Made by a program: the position numbers and the translations under genes
Part shown: positions 1 through 11,483 of the stretch, in pieces
How positions within the stretch are numbered: the first letter of the stretch is position 1
Layout: each line of letters opens with the position of its first letter
Assembly (NCBI GenBank): GCA_003427395.1
Contig: BFEA01000297.1
Location: 116,030 to 173,605 of the forward strand
DNA from: Chara braunii
Lineage: Eukaryota > Streptophyta > Charophyceae > Charales > Characeae
Direction of reading: 5' to 3'
Length of the DNA: 57,576 nt
The notes under the pieces: generated by a model
What the model saw: the letters and a program-made list of their open reading frames with translations, nothing else
Told to the model about the DNA's origin: nothing
Databases searched by the model: none

Positions 1-86
<86 letters not shown>

Positions 87-107
87 ACACACATATACAC
101 ACACACA
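1..107. repeat. (AC)n microsatellite
   Basis: The window opens inside a nearly pure AC dinucleotide tract that becomes interrupted after about base 80. Its true left end lies outside the window. Confidence 0.98.
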
Positions 108-385
108 ACAAAACAAATGTGGCAATGTATATTTTCATGTCTTAGCAATAGATTCATTCGATTTTGCTCATCCATTCGATGGAAGTACCACGAGGTCAGC
201 GGCGAGATTGGCAACTTACCCTCTCTCTCTCTCACAAACACATACACACACACACACACATGCGTGCGCAAAAAAACAAGTGTGGAAGTGCATGTTTCCA
301 TGTTTTAGGGGTAAATTCATTCAATATGGCTCATCCCTTCGATGGAAGTTACTGCGAGGGCAGCCGCGAGGTCGGTGACTTATTG

Positions 386-388
<3 letters not shown>

Positions 389-442
<54 letters not shown>
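389..442. repeat. (CT)n microsatellite
   Basis: Uninterrupted CT dinucleotide run of about 27 units. Confidence 0.97.
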
Positions 443-445
<3 letters not shown>

Positions 446-1118
446 TCAGATCAACGAGTCATCACAAAGTGATCACCTGCACGCATACATCCAGAGTCCA
501 CTGAGATACGAGACAACTGATTCGTAAGATCTGCATGAAAACCTCGTAAGATACAACGATGAGCCCAATACAATCGTCCCTCCCCCATCAACTGTGGGCG
601 AAAACATGCATGACACGTAAGTGTCAGCCTCCACCTTCCAACCAGTGGCTTCCCCCTACGCCACGTTTCGATCGGTTGCCAACCGATCATCATCAGGGGG
701 GTTCCTAAAAACCAAACCCAAAGGACTGACCAAAGCTGCAATTGTTAGTTAAATACTAGTCCGCGTGCGTCTGGGGTTGCAAAGTTTCTGTTAGTGAAAA
801 GGAAAAGGAAGAAAAAGAAAAAGAAAAAGAAAAGAAAAGAAAAGAAAGAGAGGAACAATAAAAAGAAACGAGGAAAAAAGAAAGGGAAATTTGTCGTTGG
901 GTAAATCCTCTGGTTAGCCGTGTAGTTCTGTTGTCAGTACGGTCTGGCACCTAGTTCATCGGTCGCGGGCCGGCCTGCCGTTGGTCCAGGCCTTTGTCTC
1001 GAACACTGAACTTAGACGGTCCAGCCTTAGGCCCTATTCTCTCAGGGATCTGGTGTTCGAGACCCACGAAAATCCGATACCAGTCGTCTCTAGTGTATAC
1101 GGTAGACCCAACTCCAAT

Positions 1119-1120
<2 letters not shown>

Positions 1121-1184
<64 letters not shown>
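1121..1184. repeat. (CT)n microsatellite
   Basis: Uninterrupted CT dinucleotide run of about 32 units. Confidence 0.97.
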
Positions 1185-1187
<3 letters not shown>

Positions 1188-1234
1188 ACTCTTCAGCCTC
1201 CATCCCAGTGGGATGTCCCAGTGGGATGGAGGTT

Positions 1235-2044
1235 TTATCGAATGCTGATGTGGTGTCTCTCTTCAAAACCTCGAATGGCCTTGTCAATTTCTGCTCCCGG
1301 ATAGGTCCTTTGGCGCAGTTCGCTGACGAGGCATAGTAGAGGTAGGGTCCGCAGATCTGGATCATTCGTGCATCTCACCATACGATGCAGGTAACTGTTG
1401 ATCATCAGTCGCTTAGTCTGCTTATCACTGTAGGATCCACAGTCTTGTATGCTCTGGAAAGACAGAGGTCTCCCGCCTACCAGGCATTCCTGATTCTTCA
1501 TCTAAAGAACATATGAGATTCTCGACCCTTCCTAGTCCACAAAAATCCGGCATCCCAGAAAGGATAGAGTACCATCTCCTTCATCCGTTTTCTCAAGAGT
1601 GAGATCAGATCGATACCTGCTCTGCTGAGCCTTCAGAATATCCCTCACTCGGCAGGGCGTATCCGACTTTCTTCGTAGGTAGCATACAAAAATTGCCACG
1701 TTATCCATGAGTCTGAGCCCGAGGATCCTCTTTCTATCAGCCCCCAGACTGAGTACGAAGTGGGCCTCGCTCCTGGCACATAGGATACACACGAGGGTTG
1801 GGCTAGAGTGGCCCCCCATCGGGATCCCTTTCACCTGTCGGATCAGTTCTCCTTCTGCTAGGCTATACGAGTATTTCAGTTCGTATGCCACCCACTCACG
1901 CACTTGGTCAAATTTCACCGACCAGTGCCCATCTCTAGCCTGGCTACCCATCGCCGGTTTCTTCCCCCGGCAGTTTACATTCACCCTGTCATATCCTTTG
2001 GGCACCATAATCTCAATCAACCAGCCCACTGACTCCTGGATCGT
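1235..2044 (-). pseudogene. Penelope-like reverse transcriptase, rear part
   Basis: This is the palm and thumb part of a reverse transcriptase (RT). In the direction of translation it shows QVKGIPMGGHSSP, matching the RT GIPxGxxxSP block, then RLMDNVAIFV at the position of the YxDD active site, then TLSFLGCRI, the block after the active site. A thumb-like stretch ending near 1235 contains RTYPGAEIDKA. In-frame stops occur at 1532-1534 and 1502-1504, with the frame open on both sides. The second catalytic aspartate reads as Asn (AAC at 1702-1700). The fragment starts exactly at the edge of the giant LTR element; the front of the same gene resumes at 54321. Assignment to Penelope-like elements rests mainly on the GIY-YIG-like domain at the other end and is inferred. 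Confidence 0.78.
2041..2044. repeat. Target-site duplication, left copy
   Basis: TCGT directly abuts the TG end of the 3' LTR and recurs at 54321-54324 next to the other end. The shared string can be read as up to six bases (ATCGTT), because end bases of the LTR happen to match, so the duplication is 4 to 6 bp. Confidence 0.85.
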
Positions 2045-3814
2045 TGTCGAGCGCATCCGTCCGACACCTCACCAGGGCAGCGCGGGACCCTCCTGGCCGC
2101 GTCACGCAGGAGTTGGTTCTTAATCCTCGTCGCAAATGTACACGGAGCTTCCGCAAGCCGCTCCGGCCGAGTGCGCCAGCCATACCTCTCGCAAGCCCCA
2201 GCGACAGGGTAGGGCCTACGTGAGGGCCTCCCTTCGGTGGGCATATCCCCACCGAGCTACCAGTCCACAGTACGAAAGCTGATCAGTTACAATCGCAGAG
2301 GTGGACCAGCCGAGGGTGTTTTTTGTTCGTTGTAGCATAGGGGGTACGCGTGGTAACACGCCTCTATCGAACTCGCACGCGACCGGACATCTTGGGGGGC
2401 TGAGGTCCCAAGCGCGACTCGTCGTCGATCGACTATGACGCATTACACACACCACGCGCACACCACTTTACGAACACAAAAATAAAACGCACACACACAC
2501 ATATGAAACGACACAACACAATCAACGCGACAACGCTCCTCGCCCCTCGGTAGCCAACCCATAACTTTCCAATGCGAAAATCGGATAGGCGTCACGCGCG
2601 AGCCTTGATATAAAACTGCGCGGACGCAGGGCTAACTCATACCGACTCACAATGCAAACGTACGCAAGCAGTCGCAATGATGGCGTACTATGCAGTGTCC
2701 ATAATCAAGCGGTCCCTCGTGGATCAGAGCACCGCTTATGACACTCAAGTGTCAGACTCGAAGTGTCGTGACTCGTGAGGGTCTTGTCCCTCACGACATT
2801 GCACGACTGAAGGAATAGTCGTGCAGCCGTCGCGAGACCTCCAACCTTTGGTCTGAGCGTCTCGGTAGGCAAGGCAAATAGGCTCTGCATGGGGGCAGAT
2901 TCCTTCCCTGCAGAGTCTAGGGCTTGGGATGTCCTGGACAAGGACCTTGAATCCCGGCCGAGGACCAATGTTCCACTATAAAAATCTCTAAGAAGCAAAA
3001 GATAAAAGGGGATCTCCATTTTTTCTCAAACACATAATCTGTTCAACCCTTGCGCGTTGTCTCAGAAGGCCGCGCGAGACACTCAAGACTTATATATATT
3101 ACATAAATATACGGGTTATTGATATGTGACAATCACTTCTCACAATCACAGTGGAGCTCCTCTCAGCCATATATATATACATATGTATATGAGCGCAGCC
3201 AGTCAAAATCCAAAGTCCGAATCACCAAACATACCTGCAATCACATCAAAGATCCCACCAAAAGTCCAAGTACTACACGGGGTCAACTTCAACCATTCTC
3301 TATACTCATAACCCTTGCTTTAGCCATACAAACCTCACTCTTGTGCCAGTGCAACTCGCCAAAATAAATACTTTGTACTTTTGTTAAATGGCCAGTCAAT
3401 AAAGTCCGGGTAAAAACACAACGAAACAAGTCAAACCACATGGCTAAAGTCTTTAGGTTAAGTGACAAGAGCGGATTGGAGTTGAATCGTAAACCGACGA
3501 ATCGATAACCGACCTGTTATCAGTGATAACAGAAGAGGATCCTCAAGGGATCAAGCTGAATCTAGTCCTGAACTTGAATCAAACGATCAGGAGGACCTGT
3601 AACACATGACAGTTCAATACCCCAGGCCAAAATTATAAGTGTATGGAGAATACAACTCGATAACACATTCTCACTCAAATCATCCTAGTTAACTACATCT
3701 AAGTCTCCCTCTAAGCAAATGCCCAAAGAAAGGCAAACTCATGACAGAATCTCCCCTTATTCAGGGTGGATCGCCAGAATCGCTACCTGTCAAAATATAA
3801 TCTATCTTCTTTAA

Positions 3815-4375
3815 ACTAACAAAATTTCGGCAGCGCTTCTCGTAGGAAAAATGCCTTTCCAGAATTTATCTAAGCTCAAATATGAAAAGCAGTAATAATC
3901 TTTAACTCTGGAAAGTCAAATTTTGTTTAACTCCCTGACTTAGTAAAAATTTGGGCAGCACTCCCTTTAGAAAGAAAGACTTCCCAGATTTATACTAAAC
4001 CAGATTTGAACTCAAAAGACAATCTTGAGTTTAATTTAAGACAAAATTCAACTAACTCCTTAGTTTTGTAGAAATTTCGGCAGCACTCCCTTTAGAAAAG
4101 TGTCATTCCAAAATTTATACAAAGTTAAATTCAGAATTTGAGAATAACTTTGACTTCTCAAAGTCCAATTTTATCCAACTCACTGAATTAGCAAAAATTT
4201 GGGCAGCACTCCCTCTAAAAAAGGAGACTTTCCAAATTTTTACTAGGTCAGATAAAAAGAAAAGACAAGTTGAACTTTGACAATTCCAAAATTGACTAAC
4301 TCCTTCGATTTGTAGAAATTTTGGCAGCGCTTCCCGTAGAGAAAGTAGCCTTCCAAAATTTATACAAAGCCAAGT
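3815..4375. repeat. Five tandem ~123-bp repeats in the 3' LTR
   Basis: A block with AAATTT(C/G)GGCAGC(A/G)CT recurs near 3822, 3948, 4074, 4196 and 4319, each followed by a purine-rich stretch and AATTTATAC-like sequence. The same five-unit array is present in the 5' LTR. Confidence 0.85.
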
Positions 4376-4924
4376 ATAACAAAAGATCCTAGAAAATGCG
4401 AGAATTGATCTCAGTAAAAAACTTAGCTCAGAAAATGCAGAAATCGAAGTAACTCCTATCGCTCTAGCACGTGGCGAGCAACTACAGCAACTAACTGTCA
4501 AACTGAGACTCGGACTAAGTAGTAGCCTCATTCAGTCACATGCAGGCCAAACCACAAATGTAAGTACTCTCACCATCCCAAGTCAACCTGAACAAACAAT
4601 AGTTCATGATCTTTCAATGATTTATCCCTTTATACCCAGCTTACAATAGACATAAAGCCAGACCACCATAACTTATGGAATGTGCCTAACCTAGCCGAAA
4701 AGTATACACAAAACAAAAGGCACAACTACTCCTCTCTTCTTTGGACATATGACAAGGCCATTCTAGTCGCCCTGAACTGTTTAAAATATCCAAGTTATAT
4801 ATAATTGTCTGCACTTAGTCTTCTAAGGCTGCATATGACTGAACTAACTCAAGTTCAATCTGCCCCTGCTTACCATCAATTTTATTCTTAATCATACTCT
4901 CTTCAAGTTGTGATAGGCTATAGT

Positions 4925-5545
4925 TAGACCACATAAACTTATAGAACAGTCTGACTAGCTTGTTCTTAAATATAATAGTAGTAAAGTATAGCCAAGTTAT
5001 AAGCATTGGGTTCCAGCATGTGCGAGGCTTTGAGCCAAACCCCCTGAACTTACAGAAGGGTCTAACTCTCTGCCAGTTTCATTTCTCTCTGATTCATCAT
5101 GTGCGTGGCATCGAGTCCGACCCCCTGAACTTACAGAAGGGTCTGCCCTTGCCAAAATTACTTCTTTAGAATAAAAAGCAGGAAGAGGCTGCACCATCTA
5201 GACTTATAGAACAGCTCAAACATCCTCGTCCAGAAACCAAAGAAACAGATAAAACCCCAATGAAAACAAGGCAACCTAAGGCACCAAAACTTATTGAATG
5301 CCCCGAGTCCCTGAAAATTAGGCTCAATCAGACCCTTCACAAGTCAGAGCAGTCAGACCACCTGAATTTACAAAACAGCCTAACCCTCCATGCAAGCCAT
5401 AAAACTGGGTCTCCCCAAACTTATGGGGGCATCCCAGCCTCCAGAGCAATCAGACCCCCTAAACTTATAGAAGGGTCTGCTGCTCCATGCAACCCAAAGT
5501 AAACAAAGCACTAGGTCTCCCCAAACTTATGGGGACCTCCCAACC
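4925..5545. repeat. Array of short hairpins in the 3' LTR
   Basis: At least seven short inverted repeats share a loop around AACTTA. Examples are AGACCC/GGGTCT stems near 5118 and 5450 and CCCC/GGGG stems near 5412 and 5520. Stem bases differ between units while many pairings are kept. Confidence 0.7.
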
Positions 5546-8500
5546 TTAATGACCCAGTCAACCATCAAGCAGAACAACCCTCCATCCTGCCTTTCCCCAG
5601 ATACAGTTCCTTCTAACAATCTGCTTTCATACAATCAACAAAGCTGAAACTGAAACTTGAGCAGACATTCCTTTACTTAGTCTTGTTTAGTGTCATGAAA
5701 GTCAAACCACAAATAGAGTAGGGCTGCACTCCATGTACTGAGTCAGAGATGCAATGGAAAATATAGATAGGGGCTATAGTCTGGGTTTATAGAGGGCAAA
5801 GCAATGGTTACCTTACAGTTCCCTGCCTCCAGAACTCCTCCTGAGTTCCGACAGAGCTCCCGCAATCGGTGGGATGACTCCCCACAGAGTCTTGGTGCGG
5901 TCCTACGGGATGCAATCCCGCCTGCTGCCTTCCTCTTAGAACAGGTAGACTAGACTTATAGTAAGAAGGGTAGAGGTAGAAGATTTTAGACTCTCAGATC
6001 CAAGGGAGGTGCACTCAGACCCGCGCGAGAGGGCCTTGACATCTCGATTCGCCTGAGGGCCCCGCAATGATGACCAACAACAGTAGCAACTTAGTCGCTC
6101 CAGAGTCAGACTGCCGATGCCGATTCCCCTGACGACCTCCCGAATCGCAGCAATGACCCCCTTCACCACTATTCCACCACGCTACGGCACAGCCTTCCTT
6201 CGCAGTTTAACCACCCTACCATATACTACGGCACCGCCCTCCTTTGTGAGGGACCCAGTATCTCACGCAGGACGCAGTCTGGGCAGACCCCGTATGCAGC
6301 AGCAAGTCGCTGTGGTACACAACAGTACTTGTGGGCAACAACAAGTACAGCGCAGCAGCAATCGACTGGGGGCAGTCACCGCCTTGATACCCAGCAACAA
6401 CTTGAGGTTCAGTGGTAGCAGCCCCCCCCTGTTCGGAGGTCAATCGACAGTTGTGCTAGCTTTAACTGTGCTTTGTACTGCCAATGGTGAGTATCAACCC
6501 TCTCCTTATGTACACTGACCTCGCCATTGCTTGTACAACTCAACTCCCCCGGATCAGCAGTACGCCGGCCAACACGTGGACCTGCAGTTTCAAATTGTCA
6601 TTCCCCCTGCATACGCAGGCTAATCAAGGTAAGCGGCACCCCAAATAAGATTCTGCAGGCAAGCAGCACCAATGGAGTCCGCGCCACTCCGCGCGGTACA
6701 CTGGGCAGCATAGCGTTCAAGAGGCAGATCTTCTACCTCTCAGTTGTTTCACACTATCTCCCCGTCTGTCAATATCCTAACCCAAATGAACTCCCAAAAA
6801 ACTACAGCATCACTTGGTCATGGTCACTTAGCGCCTGTGACGAGGAGTGACCTACAATTGTCAACAACTATACTCGAAATGCAGCCAGAGCCTGACCATA
6901 TAGACCTTTACGGCGCTCAGGTTCGTTTGTCTCCTCTCCCTCTTTCTACTGCCCCTGACATGCAATGCATCTAGCTATCGACACGGCTGGGCTCATGCAG
7001 GATCAAGCGGGTGAAGCCTTCCGCCCGACAAAGAACCGCGTGGATAACTCCCGTCGTCGAATGGTATGGTGGCTACTACGGCCGTAACAAGAAGCCGGAT
7101 TGCAGGCAAATACCAGCGAACCCGTATCACCGAACAAAATGCATTCGGCCCTTATTGTTGCCGGGCTACGACCACAATCTGAAACAGCCCAATGATCGTG
7201 GACGTGACAGACAACCACGAGCAACAAGATCATAGCTTCGAAAACTACTGGCACAATTTACGATCCTAACGACACACACCCTGATCATGACGAGCGACAA
7301 CTTCGTCAAACATCCGAATTCCTACTATCGAGATTGATGATGGCAAGCACGAGGTGGCGAGGAGTAGCACGTGCTTGGAATAGTGGGGCGCCCACTGACA
7401 TTTGCCACCTGTGCAGTATGAGAATGGAAGCTCGACCAGGACAGGGAAAGATGTACTGCGAATTCTCACTTCCTCCCCTTTTCCTTTCGCACCTGTCGCG
7501 TTCGCCCCCGCTCATCACCTGGTCCGCCGGATACGAGAATGAATCTTCCGCCAAAGTACGGGAAGGTTCATTCTGTTCCCCTGCAATCTACCCCCGCCAT
7601 GCACCACGCAGCCCCCACGATCTACACTTCCAAAAGTAACCCCTCACTGCTAAAACTAACACCGCCATCATGCTCACGCTGCCCAAAAACCCCTACTTCG
7701 ACACTTGACTCACCTGATCTCATCACGTATCGGGTGGGAATCTGATTCTTCTCTCTTCTCCACCTTAGCTCCACGGGGCACATTTCTACACTAACTTCTC
7801 CCACACTCTCTTAATCGTCTTACCGAGTCCACCATCGTGGTCGCCCGGGGCAAAAACCCCAGGTTCGCAACTTACCTCGCTCGAATCCATCGAGGATCGA
7901 GCGAGATTTGGAGTTTTCGCTCCCATCTTCCTCCCTCTCAACCATATCCCGTCGCACCCCTTTCTCTATCTCACTCCTAGTCTACTAACCTTTTTACTAA
8001 TCTAACACTTTCAGCAGATTCGCCCTGTCACAAAACCCTGATCTTAGTTCTTACCTTGCTCGATTCTATCAAGAATCGAGCACGCTATGCCCTCTCCTGT
8101 CCGCCATATCTCCCCGAAGTTCCTTCTCACTTCGCACATACCTGGCGCAACTTCGTATCCAGGTTCATTCCCCCCTCCACGGCACTTCGCCCCATCCACA
8201 CACGCTGTTCCCCTTCTCGTTGCCTGCTCCCCTGCGCAGCCCCCGTTCTCCCTTCCACTCCCTGACTGCTCCCGACATGCCTCTCACGCTGACTCGCTCA
8301 CACTGGCCCACGCTATCTCTGCCCTCGTCGCTCATGCACCCGACCCATACATCGGTCCCCGTTCATTTCTCCTCCGCCCCTTCTACCCTCACCACTGCAC
8401 GGCCACTATGCTCTCCGATCGGGTAAAAGGCAGCTCCCGACACTCAAACTAAAGAGAAAGACAAGTTGACTCTCGCCCTGGCCAACTTACGCGCTTGGCC

Positions 8501-9835
8501 TTTGCACAGGGGCCGCGCTAAGCTTCTCAGTATCGTTCCAATTTTAACGGACGTCCCGAAGGACTTCAGCCACGGTGGGCGCCCCCTCTCTCTCCGCTTG
8601 CACCCACCACGCTATCCTGTCCACATTCACCCGCCCCCTTTGCTACCTTGTCTTAACACCCGTTCCCCTACTATGCTTGCCTGGCAGGCTGTCGCCACAG
8701 CCTTACCTATTCCGCTTGGGCCCACGCGGGGTTCACCGCTCCCTCGAACCGCCAACAGCCAACGTCCCACGTGTATAGCTGGTCGTGGTACTGAAGGTGC
8801 GGCCTGCTGCCAGGCCCAGCTTAGAGTGTGGGCCTTGGTAGTTGGCCTCGGTAGAGCCTCTCGGTGGCGCTGGTAGATACCCAAGCGAGGACTTCGAGGA
8901 CTGCAGTGGGGGAGAGCTTCGTGCGGCTGACCCCCTCCAGCCCCTCAACGGGCAGCCTCGACACATGCCCTGCGGTACTCTGTGCCCCGATGGCACACAC
9001 ACAGTCAGCCACTCAATGACCTGCCCGTACGTCGAACCCCTCGGTCCGGCTTTTCACGACGGCAGGATAGGGGAACTTTTCCGGCCTTCCGAACAGGCGG
9101 GAACTCGCAAGTCAACAAGGCAAGGCGCGCGCTCGAGACTTCTGGCTGTCGTGATGACCACTAAACCCGACGCCACACCCAAATCAAAGGGAAAGAAAAA
9201 CGCCGGATCAAAAAAAGTAGTCTAGACATAATAAAGTTTTTAAATATTTTTACCTATGCGAAGGCGATGGGCAGGAAAAAAAACTGAAAATACCGATATC
9301 GCTCCCAAGCTGCCGACGGCAAAACCCAAAGGGGATAGCCCCGCCGGGCCCTTCGCGCCATTCTGAATTTCCCGTGCCGCCGCCGCTCGATCTCGATCCT
9401 TGAATCTTTTTGACGAAGGTCCGATACTGTTACCAGTAGCGCTAGGCCCAAGACTCGGTCTAGCCTCGACGGACGCCTAAAAATACGGGCGCTGCACGAC
9501 GCGCCTAGCTACCAAAACGCCTTCAAAAATCACATTACCGTCGATGTCGTCCTCCGCACGTATCCACAGGTCACAAGCGAGCACATCAGTTAGCGCGATA
9601 TAATCTTTTTAATCCCTATCTAATCAGAAATAAAAAATCTGGTCAGCGGTCACGCCGACTCCTCAATCACCAACAAATAAAAGATCACGCGTGCCTAAAA
9701 AATCCGCTCGCCTACACACACCCCATTCTAGTCAACCATCCAGTCAACGCAAGTCATTGACGCAGCCGCGCCTGGCGCGATATACTTAAACTTTAAACCT
9801 AAACTAGTTTTTGTCACTTGCAAAAACCACCGACA

Positions 9836-10268
9836 GCTTATCGGACCATATTAAGCAACGTCCCCGTCGCTTCGCCACATCAGAAAGCTATAAATCCATC
9901 CACACTCCAAATACTGACGAAAAAAGGGATCAATTCAATTAATCGAGAATCCCGGGCAAGCCCCCGATCCACCTTTACTTACCCACCGGTATACCACCAA
10001 CATGTCACTAGGTCTTTAGTTATCCCTCCTCTTTTTAGGATGAACCTCCCCAGGACCTCTTTAAAACATCTTCATTTTGAAGATGAGTCTTCCAACAAAA
10101 CCATATCAGCCCCTTTTTTCCAAGAATCTGAGGGGGTCTTAATCCATAAAACTTTTCCAATCATGGAAGTCACTGCCGCAGACTAGACCGTTTGCAGCCT
10201 CCAATAAGGTTAGTGAAGGGTCCCTGACACTGGCGGGGTCTCCCTACGGCAGGACACCTTTACTAGCA
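9836..10268 (-). other. Retrotransposon internal tail next to 3' LTR
   Basis: No gene is visible. On the minus strand purine-rich tracts occur at about 10022-10036 and 10108-10125. The latter resembles the polypurine repeats at 42715-42925, which supports the idea that this piece and the 42.3-43.7 kb piece were once continuous and were separated by the nested insert. Confidence 0.6.
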
Positions 10269-10281
10269 ATACACATTTCGT

Positions 10282-10703
10282 TAAAAGTGAACCTTTTGAT
10301 CGTTCACTTTTTGTAACAAAGCCGGAATTCATGTTGGAGCAACATAAATAAGAATAAATCGAAACAATCATTGGTAAGTGTTGCTAAGTGGGCAGTGATA
10401 TGGGTCAACTGCCATCACTTGGAGTACTGGACCCATCACACACATACACACACATACACACCCCACCCAACCCCAACCACCCCAGCACACCAACGGTGTT
10501 CGAAGTTCTCCCTTGTAGGCTATCTTCACGGTAGCCTTTCGGAGCGGCCTTCGCTCGACAACTCTGAATAAACTCCAGGTTTGTTTGAGTGCTCCGGGCC
10601 CAGCAACATGCAAATTGTGCGTTTGATTATGGGCACTGCATATTTCGTAGTGAGTGGGATACTTACTTTAGCCCCCTTCCCCCCCCCCCCCCCGCCCCCA
10701 GTT
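10282..10703. other. Region without gene; fold-back and poly-C tract
   Basis: A short fold-back (AAAAGTGAAC and GTTCACTTTT) lies at about 10283-10312 beside the candidate end. A CA-rich stretch occurs near 10438-10470, a small palindrome around 10530-10560, and a poly-C tract at about 10679-10699. I see no gene. Confidence 0.5.
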
Positions 10704-11093
10704 CGCCGGTTCGCGAGCCGGACCGCATTATATGCGATTGCAACTGGATTCGATCACCCATGGCATACCCGTTGTTGACCCCTTTTAGCAAAAAAGGTTC
10801 TGGCATCGGACATTATATGAGATTGCGACGGTGGGTTCTTAGGGATGGTGGCGAGCGGAGGCCGTTGTTGTTATGTTGTTTTCTGTTGTTTCGTGTGTGT
10901 GTACACGTTTTATTTTTAATACTATGTTCGTAGTGCGCCGGTTCGCTAGCCGGACCGCATTACATGAGATTGCAACTGGATTCGATCACCCATGACATAC
11001 CCGTTGTCGACCCGTTTTAGCAAAAAGTTTCGGCCATCGGACATTATATGAGATTGCAACGACGGGTTCTTAGGGACGGTGGCGAGCGGAGGC
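10704..11093. repeat. 232-bp tandem repeat running towards the gap
   Basis: The block beginning CGCCGGTTCG occurs at 10704 and again at 10936. Both copies continue through GGATTCGATCACCCATG and end in GGTGGCGAGCGGAGGC. A G run then meets the first assembly gap, so further copies may be hidden there. Confidence 0.85.
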
Positions 11094-11113
11094 AAAAACA
11101 GAGGGGGGGGGGG

Positions 11114-11483
11114 NNNNNNNNNNNNNNNNNNNNNNNNNNNNNNNNNNNNNNNNNNNNNNNNNNNNNNNNNNNNNNNNNNNNNNNNNNNNNNNNNNNNNNN
11201 NNNNNNNNNNNNNNNNNNNNNNNNNNNNNNNNNNNNNNNNNNNNNNNNNNNNNNNNNNNNNNNNNNNNNNNNNNNNNNNNNNNNNNNNNNNNNNNNNNNN
11301 NNNNNNNNNNNNNNNNNNNNNNNNNNNNNNNNNNNNNNNNNNNNNNNNNNNNNNNNNNNNNNNNNNNNNNNNNNNNNNNNNNNNNNNNNNNNNNNNNNNN
11401 NNNNNNNNNNNNNNNNNNNNNNNNNNNNNNNNNNNNNNNNNNNNNNNNNNNNNNNNNNNNNNNNNNNNNNNNNNNNNNNNNNN
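11114..11483. other. Assembly gap (370 N)
   Basis: A run of N, entered through a homopolymer G run. Any reading frame crossing it is meaningless. The left inverted arm is truncated here. Confidence 1.

Larger units (their letters stand above)
108..1234. other. Non-coding flank with microsatellites
   Basis: I see no convincing gene here. The stretch contains a CT/CA tract near 217-261, a (CT)n tract at 389-442, a purine-rich GA tract around 796-890 and another (CT)n tract at 1121-1184. A short duplicated CCCAGTGGGATG block lies at about 1203-1228. The stretch lies beyond the 3' end of the Penelope-like pseudogene and may be its 3' tail or older host DNA. Confidence 0.6.
2045..9835 (-). repeat. 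3' LTR (7.79 kb)
   Basis: Near-full-length match to 46556-54320 in the same orientation. Relative to the other copy it lacks about 29 bases just inside the TGTCGG end and retains about 70 bases near 6725-6800 that the other copy lost. The many short ORFs inside are not supported as genes. A polypurine tract is not visible immediately outside the TGTCGG end, which is unusual and may reflect later change at 9836-9860. Confidence 0.92.

Noticed and set aside
2974-3010. TATAAAAAT on the plus strand of both LTRs as a promoter
   Set aside because: The element is transcribed from the minus strand according to primer site and gag; the motif is too short to argue for an antisense promoter.
5936-6169. 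77-codon frame conserved in both LTRs (also 50462-50695)
   Set aside because: Conservation follows from LTR duplication; the differences show no coding pattern and no domain is seen.
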